Of a stretch of DNA of 39,341 bases, positions 9,544 to 17,523 are shown piece by piece. The position numbers and the translations under genes were made by a program. Origin of the DNA: Pseudomonadota bacterium (GTDB lineage: Bacteria > Pseudomonadota > Alphaproteobacteria > Reyranellales > Reyranellaceae); the NCBI GenBank assembly GCA_023436825.1, contig JAEZHS010000259.1, positions 1-39,341 on the forward strand, in the 5' to 3' direction. The first letter of the stretch is position 1. Every line of letters starts with the position of its first letter. The notes beneath the pieces are model-generated. The model was not told where the DNA came from. It ran no database searches and saw nothing but the letters and a program-made list of their open reading frames with translations.

Positions 9544-10848
9544 GTGAGCTTCTCGACCCTCTTTGCCCGTGGCGTCGCTCTGGTTGGCGGAGCCGCGCTC
9601 CAGATGCGGCGTTTGACCGAAGGCTCACCTGAGCCCGCTTGGGGCAGCGCGCCGGCCATCCCAGCGGCGAAACCGCAAGGCAGCATCCCGACGCTGAAAA
9701 TGCCGACGGCCAAGGGCTGGGAGGCGGGACAGACGCCGATCGCAGCCCCCGGCCTCAAGGTCAACCCATTTGCCGGCGGCCTCGATCATCCGCGCTGGAT
9801 CGAGGTGCTCCCCAATGGCGACGTGCTGGTCGCTGAGGCACTCAGCCTCGACAGACCACCTCGCTCCGTCTTCGACTACGCCATGATCACCACGATGCGG
9901 CGCGCCGACGCCATGGGGGTCAGCGCCAACCGCATCACGCTGTTGCGGGACAACGACAACGACGGCGTCGCCGAGACCCGCGAGCTGTTCCTCGAGAACC
10001 AGAGCCAGCCATTCGGGATGGCGCTGGTGGACGACACTTTCTATGTCGGCAACACCGATGGGGTGGTGGCCTTTCCCTACACCGCCGGCGCCAGCCGCAT
10101 CGCCGCGCCGGGCCGCAAGCTCGTCACTTTCAAGCCCGCCGGCCATTGGACGCGAAGCCTGCTGCTCAGCCCCGACCGACGAAAGCTCTACGCCGGTGTC
10201 GGATCTCTCACCAACATTGCCGAGCAGGGCATGGAGGTGGAGGAAGGCCGTGCCGCCATCTATGAAATCGACCTTGCCAGCGGGAGCAGCCGCATCTTCG
10301 CCTCCGGCCTGCGCAACGCCGTCGGGCTCGCCTGGGAGCCGACGACGGGGGTGCTGTGGACCGTGGTCAACGAGCGCGACGGGCTCGGTGACGAGACACC
10401 TCCCGACTATCTCACGTCGGTGCAGGACGGTGGCTTCTATGGCTGGCCCTATTGCTATTGGGGGCAGACCGTCGACGACCGCGTGCCCCAGGATGCGGCA
10501 ATGGTCGCCAGGGCCATCAGGCCGGACTACGCCTTGGGCGGTCACACGGCCTCGCTGGGACTCTGCTGGGTGCCGGCTGGCACCCTGCCCGGCTTTCCCG
10601 AGGGCATGGCGATCGGCCAGCACGGTTCGTGGAACCGCAGCAAGCTCAGCGGTTACAAGCTGGTGCACATCCCGTTCGCCAACGGCCAACCCGCGGGCCC
10701 CCCGCGCGACATCCTCTCGGGCTTCCTGTCGGCGGATGAAAAGGAGTCCTACGGCAGGCCGGTCGGGGTGACGCTCGGCCACGACCGCCGGTCCCTGCTG
10801 ATGGCGGACGATGTCGGCAACGTCATCTGGCGCGTGACGGCCGCGTAA
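9544..10848 (+). CDS. Sorbosone dehydrogenase-like (PQQ-type) beta-propeller protein
   Basis: Protein of 434 residues resembling the L-sorbosone/glucose dehydrogenase beta-propeller family. HPRWIEVLPNGDVLVAEA opens the propeller near residue 80; FGMALVDDTFYVGNTDG, SGLRNAVGLAWEP, DGGFYGWPYCYWG and FPEGMAIGQHGSWNRS are the conserved blades around the PQQ/Ca site. The start is GTG 9544, with GGGAGG 6 bases upstream. The N-terminus is hydrophobic (ARGVALVGGAALQM), consistent with export or membrane association, though no clear cleavage site is seen. Its stop overlaps the next start by one base (TAATG). Family members oxidise sugar aldehydes or lactols in the periplasm. Confidence 0.85.
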   Translation: MSFSTLFARGVALVGGAALQMRRLTEGSPEPAWGSAPAIPAAKPQGSIPTLKMPTAKGWEAGQTPIAAPGLKVNPFAGGLDHPRWIEVLPNGDVLVAEALSLDRPPRSVFDYAMITTMRRADAMGVSANRITLLRDNDNDGVAETRELFLENQSQPFGMALVDDTFYVGNTDGVVAFPYTAGASRIAAPGRKLVTFKPAGHWTRSLLLSPDRRKLYAGVGSLTNIAEQGMEVEEGRAAIYEIDLASGSSRIFASGLRNAVGLAWEPTTGVLWTVVNERDGLGDETPPDYLTSVQDGGFYGWPYCYWGQTVDDRVPQDAAMVARAIRPDYALGGHTASLGLCWVPAGTLPGFPEGMAIGQHGSWNRSKLSGYKLVHIPFANGQPAGPPRDILSGFLSADEKESYGRPVGVTLGHDRRSLLMADDVGNVIWRVTAA

Positions 10849-11669
10849 TGGTCGATCCCAAGACCGATCGCGTCCTCATCACCGGCGCTGCGGGCGCCAT
10901 CGGCACGGCGTTGCGCACCGGCTTGCGCAGCCATTGGCGTCACCTGCGCCTGACGGATATTCGGCCCATACCGGATATTGCCGACAACGAAGAACTGGTC
11001 GTTGCCGACATCACCAACCGCGCTGCCGTCGAGGACATGATGCGCGAGGTGAAGGCGGTCGTGCACCTCGCCGGCATGGTCGGCAGCTACACGCTCGAGG
11101 ACCTCTTCCGCCTCAACGCGCGCGGTCTGTTCGACGTGTTCGAGGCCGCCCGCCTGGCCGGCGTCGAACGCATCGTCTTTGCCAGCAGCAATCATGCCTT
11201 CGGCTTCTATCCCATCACCGAGAAGGTCTCGCCCGCCCTGCCGCCGCGGCCCGACACCACCTACGGCGTATTCAAGGTCTGGGGCGAGACGATGCTGCAG
11301 CACTACTACGACCGCTACGGCATACGCTCGGTGTCGTTGCGCATCGGCACCTTCCGCCCTGAGCCGATCGACCAACGTTCGCTCGCGACCTGGCTCAGCC
11401 CTGCCGATGTGGCGCACCTCGTCGACGTCTCTTTGCGCCATCCCGATCCCGGCTGCATGGTGGTCAACGGCTATTCCAACAATACGCGGCTGAAGACCTT
11501 CGACCCCAACTGGGCCACGCTCGGCTACCGGCCGAAGGACAACGCCGAAGACCATCGCGAGGCGCTGCGCGCCAAGGGCGTGGATGTCGACGCGCCCGAC
11601 CGCGGCGAATGGGAATGGCCCGAGCACGGCGGTTCGTTCCCGCGCATGCCCGAGCGGCCGGTTCGCTGA
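10848..11669 (+). CDS. NAD-dependent epimerase/dehydratase, uronate dehydrogenase-like
   Basis: Extended short-chain dehydrogenase of 273 residues. The NAD-binding motif is GAAGAIG (about residues 14-20); HLAGMV, the SSNHAFG serine region and YGVFK (Tyr-x3-Lys) form the active site. Length and the SSNHAFGFY and DRYG..SLRIG blocks resemble uronate dehydrogenase, which converts galacturonate or glucuronate to aldarolactone. It is translationally coupled to the sorbosone dehydrogenase-like gene through TAATG and is last in the operon. Substrate assignment is by resemblance only; a general NAD-dependent epimerase is the alternative. Confidence 0.82.
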   Translation: MVDPKTDRVLITGAAGAIGTALRTGLRSHWRHLRLTDIRPIPDIADNEELVVADITNRAAVEDMMREVKAVVHLAGMVGSYTLEDLFRLNARGLFDVFEAARLAGVERIVFASSNHAFGFYPITEKVSPALPPRPDTTYGVFKVWGETMLQHYYDRYGIRSVSLRIGTFRPEPIDQRSLATWLSPADVAHLVDVSLRHPDPGCMVVNGYSNNTRLKTFDPNWATLGYRPKDNAEDHREALRAKGVDVDAPDRGEWEWPEHGGSFPRMPERPVR

Positions 11670-11694
11670 AGCGGATGATCGCGGCGACGGACAC

Positions 11695-12624
11695 TCATCC
11701 CGCGTGCTTTCCCAGCGCCTGTGCCGCCTGCTGGCGCTGAGCGGAGCATTCGCGCGCCAGGAAATCCAGGAAGGCGCGCACTGACGGCAGCAGGCCTCGT
11801 CGCGACGGAAAGACGGCATGGATGATTCCCGGCCGCGGTCGCCATTCAGGCAACACGTGGATGAGCCGCCCGGCGTCGATGTGCTGCCACACCGCCATCG
11901 TCGGCAACTGCACGACGCCGACGCCCGCCATCGCAGCCTCGCTCAGCGCCGCCATGTCGTCCGTCACGAGGCGAGGATGATGGATCACGGTGGCGGTCCG
12001 GCCGTCCGTCCTTTCGAGTTGCCATTGATGATCGCGGCGCGGCGGCCCGAGATCGAGGCTGGGCAGGCCCTGCAGGTCGGCCGGCGAGCCGAGCGGAGCG
12101 GCGGCCAGTGCCGGGCTCGCGACCAGGCACTGCGTGCTCTCGTCGAGCCTGCGCATCACCAGATCGGTGGGCTCGAGCGGCGGGAAGCGCACCCGGATGG
12201 CGACGTCGAACCCTTCCGCGATCACGTCGACGCGGCGGTTGGTGCTCTCGAGGTGGACCTCGACGGCCGGCTTCTCGACCATGAAGCGGGCGATCAGGGC
12301 GCCGACCTGGGACAAGACGAGCGCGACCGGGCAACTGACGCGGATCACGCCACGCGGCTCCGCGCGCATCTCGGCAATCACCTGCTCCGCCGCCTCCGCC
12401 TCGACCAACATGGCGACGCAGCGGTCGTGGAATTCGCGGCCGATCTCCGTCACCGAGAAACGGCGCGACGAGCGGTTCAGCAGACGCACGCCCAGCCGTT
12501 CCTCGAGCCGCTGGATGCGGCGGCTGAGCTTCGACTTCTGGATGCCGAGCACCCGGCTGGCGGCGGCAAAGCCGCCATGATCGGCGACCTGCGCAAAGTA
12601 ATAGAGGTCGTTCAGGTCCTGCAT
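11695..12624 (-). CDS. LysR-family transcriptional regulator
   Basis: DNA-binding regulator of 309 residues. The winged helix occupies residues 1-60 (YYFAQVADHGGFAAASRVLG, then SKLSRRIQRLEERLGVRLLNR), followed by a linker helix and a LysR substrate-binding domain from about residue 90. It is convergent with the uronate dehydrogenase-like gene (25-base gap) and divergent from the pirin gene, which is its likely target. A palindrome lies just upstream of its start. Pirin genes are often paired with a divergent LysR regulator responding to electrophiles or quinones; the effector here is unknown. Confidence 0.93.
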   Translation of the reverse strand: MQDLNDLYYFAQVADHGGFAAASRVLGIQKSKLSRRIQRLEERLGVRLLNRSSRRFSVTEIGREFHDRCVAMLVEAEAAEQVIAEMRAEPRGVIRVSCPVALVLSQVGALIARFMVEKPAVEVHLESTNRRVDVIAEGFDVAIRVRFPPLEPTDLVMRRLDESTQCLVASPALAAAPLGSPADLQGLPSLDLGPPRRDHQWQLERTDGRTATVIHHPRLVTDDMAALSEAAMAGVGVVQLPTMAVWQHIDAGRLIHVLPEWRPRPGIIHAVFPSRRGLLPSVRAFLDFLARECSAQRQQAAQALGKHAG

Positions 12625-12628
12625 TATT

Positions 12629-12644
12629 GTCCTATTTATAGGAC
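12629..12644. promoter_or_regulatory. Palindromic candidate LysR operator
   Basis: GTCCTAT-TT-ATAGGAC is a perfect 7+2+7 inverted repeat, 5 bases upstream of the LysR start and 74 bases before the pirin start. Its position fits an autoregulatory site that also governs pirin. It contains the T-N11-A pattern usual for LysR sites. Confidence 0.65.
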
Positions 12645-12717
12645 GCTGCGTTCATTTCTTCAAATCTTCTGCCATGACGTCCTGACGCTATATCCATCGC
12701 GACAGTGACGGAGGGAC

Positions 12718-13590
12718 ATGATGAGCAAGAAGATTCTCGGCCTTTACGGCAACAACCGCGGCCACTGGGTGGGCGACGGCTTCCCCGTGCGCTCGCTCTT
12801 CTCCTACGACACGATGGGCGCGCATGTGAGCCCGTTCCTGCTGCTCGACTATGCGGGACCGCATTACTTCGAGCCGACCAAGGCTCGGCGCGGCGTCGGC
12901 CAGCATCCCCATCGCGGGTTCGAGACCGTCACGATCGTTTACGAGGGCGAGGTCGAGCATCGCGATTCCGCCGGCAATGGCGGGGTCATCGGACCGGGCG
13001 ACGTGCAATGGATGACGGCCGCCGGTGGGATCGTGCACGAGGAGTACCATTCGCCCGGTTTCGCCAAGACCGGCGGCCCGTTCCGGATGGTGCAGCTCTG
13101 GGTCAACCTGCCGGCCAAGGACAAGATGGCGCCGGCCGGTTACCAGGCCATCACCTCGGCGGACATCCCCGTCGTCGATCTGCCCGACGGTGCGGGCAAG
13201 GCGCGCATCATCGCCGGCGAGTTGCTCGGCGCGAAGGGACCGGCGCGGACTTTCACGGCCGTCAACGTCTGGGATCTCCGCCTCAAGCGCGGCACCGACC
13301 TCAGGCTCGACCTGCCGGAGGGCCATACCGCGATGCTGGTGATCCTGGGCGGCCACGCGACCGCCAACGGTTCCCAGGGGGCCGGCGAGGCGGAGATGGT
13401 GCGGCTCGGTCGCGAGGGGCGCGATGCGGCGATCCACGCCGACGGCGACGCGACGCTGCTGGTGCTCACCGGCCAGCCGCTCGACGAGCCGATCGTCGGC
13501 TACGGCCCGTTCGTCATGAACAGCCAGGCCGAGATCCGGCAGGCCGTCGACGACTTCAATAGCGGCAAGTTCGCCAAGACGGCCGCGTGA
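12718..13590 (+). CDS. Pirin-family bicupin protein
   Basis: Cytoplasmic double-cupin protein of 290 residues. The metal site is visible as His63 and His65 (GQHPHRGFE) and His107 and Glu109 (VHEEYHS), the spacing seen in iron-binding pirins. Pirins act as redox sensors or quercetinases (dioxygenases). GGAGG at 12710-12714 is 3 bases from ATG 12718 and 6 bases from ATG 12721, so the second Met may be the true start. It is divergent from the LysR gene and probably controlled by it. A stem-loop follows the stop. Confidence 0.93.
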   Translation: MMSKKILGLYGNNRGHWVGDGFPVRSLFSYDTMGAHVSPFLLLDYAGPHYFEPTKARRGVGQHPHRGFETVTIVYEGEVEHRDSAGNGGVIGPGDVQWMTAAGGIVHEEYHSPGFAKTGGPFRMVQLWVNLPAKDKMAPAGYQAITSADIPVVDLPDGAGKARIIAGELLGAKGPARTFTAVNVWDLRLKRGTDLRLDLPEGHTAMLVILGGHATANGSQGAGEAEMVRLGREGRDAAIHADGDATLLVLTGQPLDEPIVGYGPFVMNSQAEIRQAVDDFNSGKFAKTAA

Positions 13591-13594
13591 CGGC

Positions 13595-13626
13595 CGGACC
13601 CGGCTTCCTCCCGGAGGCCGGGTCCG
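13595..13626. terminator. Bidirectional stem-loop between convergent genes
   Basis: CGGACCCGG (13595-13603) pairs perfectly with CCGGGTCCG (13618-13626), with an inner CCTC/GAGG stem (13607-13610, 13614-13617). It occupies the 60-base gap between the pirin stop and the stop of the convergent oxidase. No T-tract is seen. Confidence 0.55.
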
Positions 13627-13650
13627 CCTGCGTCATGCGGGAAGGAAGAG

Positions 13651-16503
13651 TCAGCCGAACCGCCTTATCGAATACGGCTCTACCGGCAGGCTGGTCGACC
13701 GCCCGGCCAGCATCTCAGCCGTCAGGCGCGACAGGACCGGCGCCAGCGTGTAGCCGTTGGAGCTGACGCAATTGTAGAAGCCCGGCAGGCCCGGCACCTC
13801 GCCCAGGATCGGCGCGCGGTCGATGTTGACGTTCATGCCGGCCCAGATGCGGATGGCGTGCAGGTCGGCCAGTGCGGGCACGGCGCGGCTGGCGATCCAG
13901 AGATTGCCCTCGACGCTCTGCCGCAGCGCGCGCGACAGGCGGTTCTGCTCGTCGAGGTCCGCCGTCCAACCGCCGCCGATCATGAACGCGCCCGAGGCCA
14001 TCTGCTTCAGGGTGAGATGGCGGTGCGCATAGGCGACGACACGCGAGAGCGTCGGCGCTGTGGGCTCGGTGACGACCATCTGCAACGGCGCCCCGCGCAC
14101 CGGAATGTCGAGGCCGACCAGGCGCGCGACCTCGGCTGCCCATGGCCCCGCCGTGTTGACCACGCGCTTGGCACGGATCTCGCCGCGACTGGTTGCGACC
14201 TTCCAATGCGTGCCGTCGCGCTCGATCGCCAGGACGTTGCTGCCGCGCCGGAAGCGCGCGCCCAGCGCCTTGGCCTTGGCAACCACGGCATAGGTGCCTT
14301 TCAGCGGATCGATCTTGCCCTCGCCCGGGCACCATTCGGCGGCGATCGCGGCCTCACCGAGGCACGGCTCCAGCGTGCGCAGCTCGTTGGCGCCCAAGAG
14401 CTCGGCCTCGATGCCGCGGCTCTTCTCCAGTGCGATCTTGCCCTTGAGGAAGTCGATGTCGCGCTGGTTCTCGGCCAGCATGAGCCCGCCGCAGACCTTC
14501 ATCTCCAGATCTTGGCCGGTGTCGCGCTGGATCTCCTGCCACAGCGCAACCGACGCCGGTCCGAGCGGCAAGGCGTCGGCCGAGCGATTGGCGGGCGGCG
14601 CGTCGAGCGCGAAGTCGAAGGCCAGGAGCTGCACGTGCAGGGTGCCGGCATTGGCGCCGGAGGCCTGCAGGCTCACATCGTCGCGCTCGACCACCATGGC
14701 CTCGATGCCCTCGCGCGCCAGCCAGTAGGCCAGGCACGAACCCGCGACGCCGCCGCCGATCACCAGCGTGTCGACGGTCTCGGTCGGCAAAGGCGCGACG
14801 TCACGCGGCCGCGCCATGTCGGGCGGCACGAAGTCCTTGTGACCGGTCCACTCCGGCTGCTCGATGGCGAGCGCGCGGATCGGCACCGGCTTGGCCGGCG
14901 GTCGCGGCGCGAACAGGCCGAACTCGCCGACTTCCGCCGTTGTCATGCGCGCCACCACCGAGGCGCAGTAGCGGCCCTGGCAGCGGCCCATGCCGACACG
15001 GCAGGCGCGCTTCAACGACGCGGGAGAATCGTGCCCGGCCGCGATCAACCGGCGCAGTTCGCCCGCCGTCACCTCCTCGCAGCGACAGACGACAGCGCGG
15101 TCGTCGACCGTGTCGGGATCGATCGGTGGCGCATCGAACATCCGCCAGAGCGCTGCCTGGAAGCGCGTGGCCCGCCGCAGCGTGCGCCGCGCTTCTCGCG
15201 GCTCGACACTCTTGAAACCGAGATCGGCTGCGATGGCCGCAGCAGCCAGCGCGCCCTGCGCCATCGCGGCATGGGCGCCGCCGAAGCGCGCGCCGTCGCC
15301 GATGGCGAAGACTTCGGCGAGGCTGGTCCGGCCGTTGGCGTCAGTCAGGGTCTCCATGGATCCGTTGCCGCGCGGCACGAAGCGGTGTGCGCAGCCCAGC
15401 GATCGCGTCAGCTCCGACGACGAAGCGAAGCCGTAGTTCAGGGCCACGATGTCGGCCTCGAAGCGGAGGTCGCCGGCCTCGATACCGCGGACGCGCTCGT
15501 CGCCAATCAATCGCGTCGCGCGGCGCCCCCAGTTCAGCTTGCCGCCGAGACGGGCGACGAGCGAAAAGCCGTCGATCATCAGGAAAGGATCCGCCAAGAA
15601 CGCCCTTGCGGTCACCGGCCATCGCGCCAGCCCGGGGCGCGGCGCCGCCTCGAGCACGGCCACGACGTTGGCGCCGCCGTCCAACAGCTCGACGGCAGTC
15701 TGCAGACAGAGCGGGCCGTTGCCTGCAATGACGATGCGCCGGCCCGGCGCCACGCGGTAGGAGCGCGCCAGTGTCTGCAGGCCGCCGACGGTCATCACGC
15801 CGGGCAAGGTCCAGCCGGGGATGGTCGGCGACTGTTCGTAGGCGCCGGTCGCCAGCACCAGCCGCCTGGGCCGGTAAAGTGTCGACTGCCCGGCGACGAT
15901 GGCGGCGACCTCGTGGGGCGAGAAGGCCGCCCATACTGTCGCCTCGTTGACGATCCGCGCGCCGGCCTGCAACGCCGATTGCGCCAGCACGGCGCCGTCG
16001 CGGAACTGGCTGTCGAGCGTGGAAATCTCGGCCTGGTGCGAAGGCGCCAGCGGCTTGAAGAACTGCCCGCCGGGATAGAGACGTTCGTCGAGCACGACCA
16101 CATCGGCGCCGGCCAGCACCAGGCTGCGTGCCGCAGACAGGCCGGCCGGTCCCGCGCCCACCACCAGGACGTCGCAGGCGATCTCCTCGGCCGGACGTGC
16201 GGGCTCGGCCATCGCAGCCGTGGCGACGGGCGACGAACGTACGTCCATGCCGGCAGAGATCTTGGTCAGGCAGGCGCGCTGGCTTGGCCGGCCGTCGACC
16301 GTGACCAGGCAGTCGAAGCACACGCCCATGCCGCAGTACGGCCCGCGCGGCGCGCCTGAGCGCGCTTGGCGCACGGCGACGATGTCCGAGGCCGCCAGCG
16401 CAGCGGCAATGGTCTCGCCTTCCAGCGCCTCGATGTCGCGGCCGTCGAAGCGAAAGCCGACCGGTGGGCCGGTCGGCCGCATGTCGGGGTGCTTCAGGCG
16501 CAT
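13651..16503 (-). CDS. Three-part fusion oxidase: [2Fe-2S] domain + FAD oxidoreductase/BFD + D-amino-acid-oxidase domain
   Basis: A single 950-residue frame joins what are usually three subunits (HcnA-HcnB-HcnC of hydrogen cyanide synthase, or the matching opine/proline-type oxidase subunits). Residues ~1-95 form a [2Fe-2S] domain with Cys57, Cys62, Cys65 and Cys78. From ~110 there is an FAD/NAD oxidoreductase with GAGPAG at 116-121 and a second dinucleotide motif (VIAGNGPL). A BFD-like [2Fe-2S] site follows with Cys473, Cys475, Cys508 and Cys513. From ~580 there is a DAO/glycine-oxidase domain with GGGVAG at 583-588. It probably oxidises an amine, imino acid or opine. The start is ATG 16503 without a clear Shine-Dalgarno; a TTG two codons upstream is also possible. 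The neighbouring EamA exporter points to amino-acid-related chemistry. Confidence 0.88.
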   Translation of the reverse strand: MRLKHPDMRPTGPPVGFRFDGRDIEALEGETIAAALAASDIVAVRQARSGAPRGPYCGMGVCFDCLVTVDGRPSQRACLTKISAGMDVRSSPVATAAMAEPARPAEEIACDVLVVGAGPAGLSAARSLVLAGADVVVLDERLYPGGQFFKPLAPSHQAEISTLDSQFRDGAVLAQSALQAGARIVNEATVWAAFSPHEVAAIVAGQSTLYRPRRLVLATGAYEQSPTIPGWTLPGVMTVGGLQTLARSYRVAPGRRIVIAGNGPLCLQTAVELLDGGANVVAVLEAAPRPGLARWPVTARAFLADPFLMIDGFSLVARLGGKLNWGRRATRLIGDERVRGIEAGDLRFEADIVALNYGFASSSELTRSLGCAHRFVPRGNGSMETLTDANGRTSLAEVFAIGDGARFGGAHAAMAQGALAAAAIAADLGFKSVEPREARRTLRRATRFQAALWRMFDAPPIDPDTVDDRAVVCRCEEVTAGELRRLIAAGHDSPASLKRACRVGMGRCQGRYCASVVARMTTAEVGEFGLFAPRPPAKPVPIRALAIEQPEWTGHKDFVPPDMARPRDVAPLPTETVDTLVIGGGVAGSCLAYWLAREGIEAMVVERDDVSLQASGANAGTLHVQLLAFDFALDAPPANRSADALPLGPASVALWQEIQRDTGQDLEMKVCGGLMLAENQRDIDFLKGKIALEKSRGIEAELLGANELRTLEPCLGEAAIAAEWCPGEGKIDPLKGTYAVVAKAKALGARFRRGSNVLAIERDGTHWKVATSRGEIRAKRVVNTAGPWAAEVARLVGLDIPVRGAPLQMVVTEPTAPTLSRVVAYAHRHLTLKQMASGAFMIGGGWTADLDEQNRLSRALRQSVEGNLWIASRAVPALADLHAIRIWAGMNVNIDRAPILGEVPGLPGFYNCVSSNGYTLAPVLSRLTAEMLAGRSTSLPVEPYSIRRFG

Positions 16504-16566
16504 GGCCAAGGTTTACAACGGGCCCGTGGGGTGGAACACCCGTAACAATGCCGATTGAGAACCGCG

Positions 16567-17463
16567 TCAGCCCTTTCGGCGCGTAATCGTGCTCAGCGCA
16601 ATGCCGCCGACGATCAGCGTCATCGCGCCGAGCAGCCCGGGCGTCAGCGGCTCGCCGAGCGTGATCGCCGCGCTGATCGTTCCCACCACGGGCGTCGCCA
16701 GCAGGCCCAGCGACGTCGTCGCCGCCGGCAGGCTGCGATTGACGACGGCCACGGCCCAGTAGGCCAGCGCCGTTCCACACACGCCGCCATAGAGCAGAAG
16801 CATCGCAAGCGACGGCGTCCATGCGATTCGAGGCATGCCCTCGAAGAGCGACGCCGAGAGCATCAGTACGATCGTGGCCAGCAGGACTTCCCAGAAAACG
16901 AGCTGGAACGGCGTCGATATCCAGCGGTGCCCACGTACATAGACGATGCTGACCGCCCAGCATGCCGACGCGAGGAGTAGAAGGCCATTGCCGAGCAAGG
17001 CGCGCCCGTCATGCCAGTCGAACGAGGCCGGATTGAACATCAAGACCAGTCCGGCAAGGGCCACGCTCCCGCCGACGACATGGCGTCCGGTGATGGCCTC
17101 GCCGAGAAACAGCCCGGCCATGGGAATCACCCACAAAGGCGTGGTGTAGCCCAGCACGATGGCCCGGCTGGCCGGCACGAACTGGATGCCGATCGCCACG
17201 AGCGTCGAGAAGGCAACCATGTGAGGCAGAGCGATGCCGAGGATGACCGGAACATCGCCCCGGCGAGGAATGATCAGATTGCCTTGAGCCCACAGCAGGC
17301 CGAGCAGGACGACGGCGCCGATCGCACTGCGTATCGTCGCGACCCACAGGGGCGGGACATCGCGAACGATCACCTTGGTCACCGGCCAGTTCAGGCCCCA
17401 GGCCAGCACGACGATCGAGAAGAGCACCAGAGCGGTCGTGCGCGGCAATGGAGGGTTCTTCAT
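16567..17463 (-). CDS. EamA/DMT-family transporter
   Basis: Inner-membrane carrier of 298 residues with about ten hydrophobic helices in two EamA repeats. The first starts with LVLFSIVVLAWGLNWPVTK and the second with GNGLLLLASACWAVSIVYV. Family members export amino acids and other metabolites. The start is taken as ATG 17463, which gives the usual family N-terminus; an in-frame ATG at 17499 adds 12 polar residues. It ends 63 bases before the fusion oxidase and probably forms an operon with it. It is divergent from a MocR regulator, a common regulator-exporter pair. Confidence 0.87.
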   Translation of the reverse strand: MKNPPLPRTTALVLFSIVVLAWGLNWPVTKVIVRDVPPLWVATIRSAIGAVVLLGLLWAQGNLIIPRRGDVPVILGIALPHMVAFSTLVAIGIQFVPASRAIVLGYTTPLWVIPMAGLFLGEAITGRHVVGGSVALAGLVLMFNPASFDWHDGRALLGNGLLLLASACWAVSIVYVRGHRWISTPFQLVFWEVLLATIVLMLSASLFEGMPRIAWTPSLAMLLLYGGVCGTALAYWAVAVVNRSLPAATTSLGLLATPVVGTISAAITLGEPLTPGLLGAMTLIVGGIALSTITRRKG

Positions 17464-17501
17464 GTCGCCGCAGGATGCACCTAGACTGGCTCCCTCCATA
17501 G

Positions 17502-17512
17502 ATCAACTTGAT
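17502..17512. promoter_or_regulatory. Short palindrome between MocR and EamA genes
   Basis: ATCAA-C-TTGAT is a small perfect inverted repeat in the divergent gap (17464-17523). It could be part of the MocR operator, but it is too short to weigh heavily. Confidence 0.3.
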
Positions 17513-17523
17513 GAATTTCACAG

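Noticed and set aside
13858..16359. 833-codon open frame opposite the fusion oxidase
   Set aside because: Antisense shadow of a clear gene; composition is low-complexity (Arg, Gly, His, Gln) and no domain is recognisable.
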